In this document: positions 59,483-64,000 of the stretch, piece by piece
Layout: every line of letters starts with the position of its first letter
Position numbering within the stretch: the stretch's first letter is position 1
NCBI GenBank assembly: GCA_021789605.1
Contig: JAJYJI010000001.1
Span: forward strand, 113,880-177,879
DNA: 64,000 bases
Reading direction: 5' to 3'
Origin: a bacterium
GTDB lineage: Bacteria > SZUA-79 > Acidulodesulfobacterales > Acidulodesulfobacteraceae
Program-made: the position numbers and the translations under genes
Notes under the pieces: generated by a model
Told to the model about the DNA's origin: nothing
Database searches by the model: none
What the model saw: only the letters and a program-made list of their open reading frames with translations

Positions 59483-59707
59483 ATGAAATACGATTGCGAA
59501 CTTGACACTTTTGGACTGTCATGCCCCGTCCCAATAATGAAGGTCGCGGAGGAGTTTAAGGAAATGCCGGACGGTTCCGTCTTAAAAGTTACCGCCTCGG
59601 ACGAAGGCATAATAGAAGACTTGAAAAGCTACTGCAAAAAAACGGGACACGAGTTTCTGTCCTATGAAATAAGCCTGCCCGAATATATAGTTTACGTAAG
59701 AAAATAA
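59483..59707 (+). CDS. TusA-family sulfurtransferase (copy 2)
   Basis: LDTFGLSCPVPIMKVAEEFKEMPDGSVLKVTASDEG. Confidence 0.92.
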   Translation: MKYDCELDTFGLSCPVPIMKVAEEFKEMPDGSVLKVTASDEGIIEDLKSYCKKTGHEFLSYEISLPEYIVYVRK

Positions 59708-59719
59708 AAAAATAAATCC

Positions 59720-59747
59720 TTGACATAATTAAAATAGGGATTATAAT
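59720..59747 (+). promoter_or_regulatory. Consensus sigma70-type promoter TTGACA-N16-TATAAT (P1 of cytochrome-porin gene)
   Basis: -35 59720-59725, -10 59742-59747. Confidence 0.7.
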
Positions 59748-59821
59748 TAAAACATAAAAACATTGCGTCCGGCAGCTAAAATTATTTTAGTCCGGCACTG
59801 TAAAAAATTTTAATTTAAGTA

Positions 59822-59850
59822 TTGACAAAAAACAATTTTAGATATATAAA
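59822..59850 (+). promoter_or_regulatory. Consensus sigma70-type promoter TTGACA-N17-TATAAA (P2 of cytochrome-porin gene)
   Basis: -35 59822-59827, -10 59845-59850. Confidence 0.7.
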
Positions 59851-60063
59851 ATATAAGATGATATGAAATGTTCTTTTTTGCTGAAAAATTAATAAACCCG
59901 CGTATTGCCGTCAAAGGAAGCGGAAATAAAATTTTTTAAAAAAAATAATATAAAAATCTATAAGGAGGTGGAAGAAAAGAAGATTTAAAATTTGCAGTTA
60001 TATGTTCGTTAATCCTAATTTTTATTAATTTTTTTAACTTTAACTTTAAGAGAGAGGAAAGTT

Positions 60064-61452
60064 ATGAAAAAGAAATTATCAGTAACTATTGTTGCGTTGT
60101 TTTTTCTGGCGCTTTCATTTGCCATGATGCCCAGAAAATCAAGCGCGATTCCGGCATTTAGCCAAAAGTATCATTTTTCATGCGCAGTTTGCCACACCGT
60201 ATTCCCTAATCTAAATCCTTTCGGCAGAGCATTCTGGAGAAACGGATTCAGGCTTCCAGGCACGAACGGAACTCCCGCCGATGCGACGCAAATCGCCCAA
60301 GGCTTAAGCCTTCCGAACCCGTGGCCGATTCCCATAATGCTGGAGCCCATCATCAGCTATCAGCATACGACCAATGAAAATGTCAGCAACCAAACAGACC
60401 CGTTCGGCGCAGGAGTCGATGCGGTAAGCGCGGGCTCATTCAATTTATATACGCCCCTTGCCGAAACGATGTCTTTTTATGTTCACTTAGGAGTAGCGGC
60501 AGGCGGCGCCATGGGAGATAAGCAGATATTTGCCTCGATTAACGGCTTAGGCGGCGGATTAGGCCTTCCTTCGCATCTGTTCAATCTTAAACTCGGCCAG
60601 GTTACTACCGCAAGCCCATATTTTTATAGGCAGATGCCGTTTTATCTTCCCGACGGCCCGAACGGCAACGGTCAGGGTTTAAATATCGGATACGATACAG
60701 AAGGAGGATTATTAATACATTCCAGAAATGCGGGATTTGCCCTTTACGGAACGCCCGGCTATCATTTATGGTATAAAGTATCCGTTACGAACGACAGCAC
60801 GGAAGGCGCGGGCGTACACTCTGGCGGAGAAGGAACCGCATTATCCGCCACCGGCGATAACGCCATGGAATATTCCTACCAGTTAAAAGAATATGCCCCG
60901 TTGCCGATGGGCCAGCTTGAACTCGGTTATTACGGCGCAGCCGTAGCAGAACCCGTTACCGCCGCAGGAAATACATGGACCAACCGCGTATTGGTAAACG
61001 GCGCCGATATAGACCTTGCAAACGCGGTTTACGAACTTGGCCTGACCTATATGGTCCAGAGCGATTCAAATCCCTATGCCATGAGCGGCGCCAAGCTGCC
61101 CGCGGGAGTTACCGATACGTCTAACGCTTACAGCACGTTCGAGGTTTACGGCCGCTATACATTGCCGGTCATGAGCAACGGAATAATGCTTTCTGCGGAT
61201 TATGCGCAATATTCATGGGCGCATAAGGATTCTCAGCTGGCGTTCATAAACGGCGCCAATTCGACAGTCGATAACGTCGGTTTATACGGAGGCGCTCTGC
61301 TTCCCGGCACTTCCTACAACGGCGTAAAAGACTCTCTTGCGCTTGAGGCCGAAATAAATTTGGCTTATAATGCGCATCTTTATCTTGGATATACAATCAC
61401 CAACCAGAACGAAGACAATCTTTTAGGCACCGGTTTAGACTTTGCGTTTTAA
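60064..61452 (+). CDS. Cyc2-like outer-membrane fused monoheme cytochrome-porin
   Basis: Signal peptide then IPAFSQKYHFSCAVCHTVFPNLNPFGRAFWRNGFRLPG; ~400-aa amphipathic beta-rich remainder ending LLGTGLDFAF (terminal Phe). Confidence 0.75.
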   Translation: MKKKLSVTIVALFFLALSFAMMPRKSSAIPAFSQKYHFSCAVCHTVFPNLNPFGRAFWRNGFRLPGTNGTPADATQIAQGLSLPNPWPIPIMLEPIISYQHTTNENVSNQTDPFGAGVDAVSAGSFNLYTPLAETMSFYVHLGVAAGGAMGDKQIFASINGLGGGLGLPSHLFNLKLGQVTTASPYFYRQMPFYLPDGPNGNGQGLNIGYDTEGGLLIHSRNAGFALYGTPGYHLWYKVSVTNDSTEGAGVHSGGEGTALSATGDNAMEYSYQLKEYAPLPMGQLELGYYGAAVAEPVTAAGNTWTNRVLVNGADIDLANAVYELGLTYMVQSDSNPYAMSGAKLPAGVTDTSNAYSTFEVYGRYTLPVMSNGIMLSADYAQYSWAHKDSQLAFINGANSTVDNVGLYGGALLPGTSYNGVKDSLALEAEINLAYNAHLYLGYTITNQNEDNLLGTGLDFAF

Positions 61453-61482
61453 CGGGTTTGCATAAGGTTGCCGTAAAAAATT

Positions 61483-61512
61483 AAAGCGAGGGCGACGCCC
61501 TCGCTTTTTTTT
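61483..61512 (+). terminator. Rho-independent terminator AAAGCGAGGGC-GAC-GCCCTCGCTTTTTTTT
   Basis: 11-bp stem, 3-nt loop, T-run of 8, 31 nt after the cytochrome-porin stop. Confidence 0.95.
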
Positions 61513-61624
61513 ATGCGCGCCGTTTTCCGATTAATACGGGTAAAACGCAAAAAGACGTTTAAGGATTTAGTAAAAATGCCGCAATATCCTAAAAATTATT
61601 TTTTATTTATTTTTTTATTATCGA

Positions 61625-63076
61625 ATGAATACTTTTAATCCGAGGCATATTTTAAGAAAAATTTTATCGGTGCCGATTCATATAAAAATAATCGGAATCT
61701 TATTTGCCGCGGTTATAGTTTTAGAATTGGCGACGATTGTTTCTTTGTATATAATTTTCAGCGGGCGGGAATATTCGCGCATAGTAAAAACCGGAAATGC
61801 GGCGGGTAAAATTATTGCATACAGGATAAAGGGCTATCTTAAAGAAGGCGATACGCTAAAACTTAAAAAGATGCTTCGTTATAACATTTCAATAAGTCCT
61901 ATATTGATGTATATCGTAGTCAGAACAAACGGCGGCAGGATAATCGCTTCCGCTTCTAAAAAAGGGGTATCCGAAGCGGCTCCGAAATACGGCTTTTTAC
62001 GGCTGCGCGGCGGCGGCAAGCCTTCCGGCGCATTTATTAAATCTCCATACGGGCATATAATAAATTTAAGCTTTCCGGTCATAGAAGGTAAAGGCGGCGG
62101 GCTTAATGCGGCTGGAACGAAAATAGGCACCGTCGCCATAGGACTTCTTTTCGATTCTTTTCATTATTTTTTTAAAATTACCGTTACTTTCATAATATTC
62201 GTATTGTTTCCGCTTATAATATTTACTGTAATATTTTTCAGGTGGATTTCGCTGTCGGTTCTTAAACCGCTGTCCGACCTTTCGACAGCCGCGTATTCGG
62301 CAAAAAACGGAGATTACGGCATAGTCGTGCCGACGCCGGATTTAGCCGACAAAAAACTTGCCGGACTGATAACCGGATTTAACGATATGCTGGCCGCTTT
62401 CAATAAAGCCGAATATAAGTGGGAAACCAAGGATTTGCGGAGGAAAGAATTTTTAGCGGAAATTATAGCCGCGCAGGAATCGGAAAGGAAAAAACTTTCG
62501 AGAGAACTGCACGACGAATTAGAACAATTTTTAATTTACATAAATATGAAGTTCGGAATATTGCAAAAGTTAGACAGCGCGGCGCTTAGAAACGAATGCA
62601 TCAAAGAAATGAGGCAGGGCATACTGGAGCAGTTGGATATTATAAAAAATATAACAAAAGAATTAAGGCCGGGCTTAGTTTACGAACTTGGGCTGTATAA
62701 GGCCTTAATGCAATATGCGGAAGAAATAAAATCCAACCATAATATACAGGTAGAAATATACGCGGCGGGAATGAAAGAATTCAAAGCAGGCGAGGATATA
62801 GAGATAGGCATATACAGAATTCTTTAGGAAGCCTTTTCAAATATAATAAGGCATAGCAAAGCATCTTCGGTAAAAATCGAAATAAATTTTGAAAATTGCG
62901 TATTTAAAGCTATAATCGTAGATAACGGAACAGGTTTTAAATATAATAAAAAATTCGGCGAGAATTACGGCATCAACGGCATGAAAGAAAGAGCCGAGAT
63001 ACTTGGGGGCACCTTGCATATAAAAACGAAGCATGGGTCCGGCGTTACGGTAATATTAAACATACCCGTAAAATAA
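61625..63076 (+). pseudogene. NarX-type sensor histidine kinase (HAMP, HisKA_3, HATPase_c) interrupted by an in-frame TAG at 62825-62827
   Basis: 61625-62827 encodes TM, HAMP and RKKLSRELHDELEQF; same frame continues after TAG as EAFSNIIRHSKASSVKIEINFENCVFKAIIVDNGTGFKYNKKFGENYGINGMKERAEILGGTLHIKTKHGSGVTVILNIPVK*. Confidence 0.92.
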
Positions 63077-63106
63077 AATTATAATTAAAAAGTAAAGGTT
63101 GCCGAT

Positions 63107-63766
63107 ATGAAAAAAATAACAGTCGTAATTGCGGACGACCATCCTATCGTAATTTCAGGCGTTAAATCCTTGCTGTCCATGCAAAGCGATATAGATATCG
63201 CAGGAGAAGCCGCCGGCTTGGACGCTATGCTTGAACTAGCAGGAGAACTCAAGCCGGACGTCCTGCTTCTCGATATATCTTTTAACGATAAAAGCAGTCT
63301 GGATTACATAGAAGAAATAAAAAACAAATCTCCGAAAACCAAAATATTAATGCTTACTATGCACGAAGAGTTACCCTTTTTGCGGGAGGCGTTAAGCAGG
63401 GGGGCGGCCGGATTTCTTACAAAGCGCTCCCTTTACGAAGACCTTGTATATGCAGTGAAATCGATTGTTAAAGGCGGAACTTATATCCATCCCCACATGG
63501 CGGATAAGCTTGCGTGCAATATTTGCGGCAGCGGCAATGCTCCGGACAAAAGCGCGGAAGAAATTTTATGGATGTCGTTAAGCAAACGCGAGCAGGAAGT
63601 ATTGGTAGGCGTAGCCAAAGGGCTTTCCAATAAGGAAATAGGCTTAAATCACGACCTCAGCGAAAAAACCGTCGCTACATACAGGCTGCGCGGCTTAGCC
63701 AAGATTAAAATCTCCAATAAAGCAAATCTTTTGGAACTTTGCCTTAAATTGGGACATATAAAATAG
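63107..63766 (+). CDS. NarL/FixJ-family response regulator (TAG stop)
   Basis: VVIADDHPIVISGVKSLL; DVLLLDISFND; LSKREQEVLVGVAKGLSNKEIGLNHDLSEKTVATYRLRGLAKI. Confidence 0.95.
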   Translation: MKKITVVIADDHPIVISGVKSLLSMQSDIDIAGEAAGLDAMLELAGELKPDVLLLDISFNDKSSLDYIEEIKNKSPKTKILMLTMHEELPFLREALSRGAAGFLTKRSLYEDLVYAVKSIVKGGTYIHPHMADKLACNICGSGNAPDKSAEEILWMSLSKREQEVLVGVAKGLSNKEIGLNHDLSEKTVATYRLRGLAKIKISNKANLLELCLKLGHIK

Positions 63767-64000
63767 ACTGCATAATTCAATAAAACTAATATTTTGTATT
63801 ATATAAACCTACATTTTGAATATATTTTCTTACAATAGAATACCATATTAATACTTTCAATATATAGCAATATCCCTAAATTGCCGATAGAAACCATTCG
63901 CCTCTATCCTGACCCATTTTTAAGGGATTTTTTTAAGTAAAATTAATTTTCTGTAAAAAATAATTTCACATTTTTATAGAAATCATCTTTTTTTAAAAAA

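Noticed and set aside
62825-62827. Amber codon as pyrrolysine or selenocysteine-like recoding
   Set aside because: TAG (not TGA) excludes Sec; neighbouring genes use TAG as a normal stop and the position is a conserved Gln in homologs, so a point mutation is the simpler explanation.
1-64000. CRISPR arrays, tRNA/rRNA genes, prophage or intact IS elements
   Set aside because: No regularly spaced repeats, no recognisable tRNA cloverleaf or rRNA sequence, and no transposase/integrase among the ORFs; small ncRNAs cannot be excluded without folding/covariance tools.

Overview
This 64 kb window is mostly a dense, conserved bacterial core-genome segment. The gene content looks deltaproteobacterial; that affiliation is inferred only from gene content and order. 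Recognisable blocks are: purine synthesis (purE, purD, purH) with gmhA, mtnP and tsaC; tatC, recJ, secF-secD-yajC, tgt and queA; tmk, a TatD/radical-SAM fusion, metG, ricT, holB; mreB-mreC-mreD-mrdA-rodA; pgpA, cinA, recA, pilT, recX, alaS, bamD; infC-rpmI-rplT-ihfA-merR; surE-pcm-rpoS-like; glycosyltransferases and apt. The last ~7 kb is the most unusual part. It holds (i) a nifS-like gene, iscU and tusA, with two near-identical palindromic operator/promoter elements, where the NifS homolog has lost the PLP Schiff-base lysine motif (SGHK replaced by SPQR); (ii) a Cyc2-like outer-membrane fused cytochrome-porin behind two strong consensus promoters; and (iii) a NarX/NarL-type two-component system whose kinase is interrupted by one amber codon exactly at the conserved N-box Gln. 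A second accessory patch (17.2-20.3 kb) is bracketed by a 48-bp direct repeat (47/48 identical) and contains a secreted beta-propeller, a propeller relic and a membrane protein gene broken by two homopolymer frameshifts. Other items include a chimeric DNA-methyltransferase relic directly after purE, a tandem-repeat Shine-Dalgarno region before purH, a 32-bp perfect palindrome, a 26-bp perfect palindrome inside a coding region, and a probable AUA start for infC. I found no tRNA, rRNA, CRISPR array or intact mobile element.
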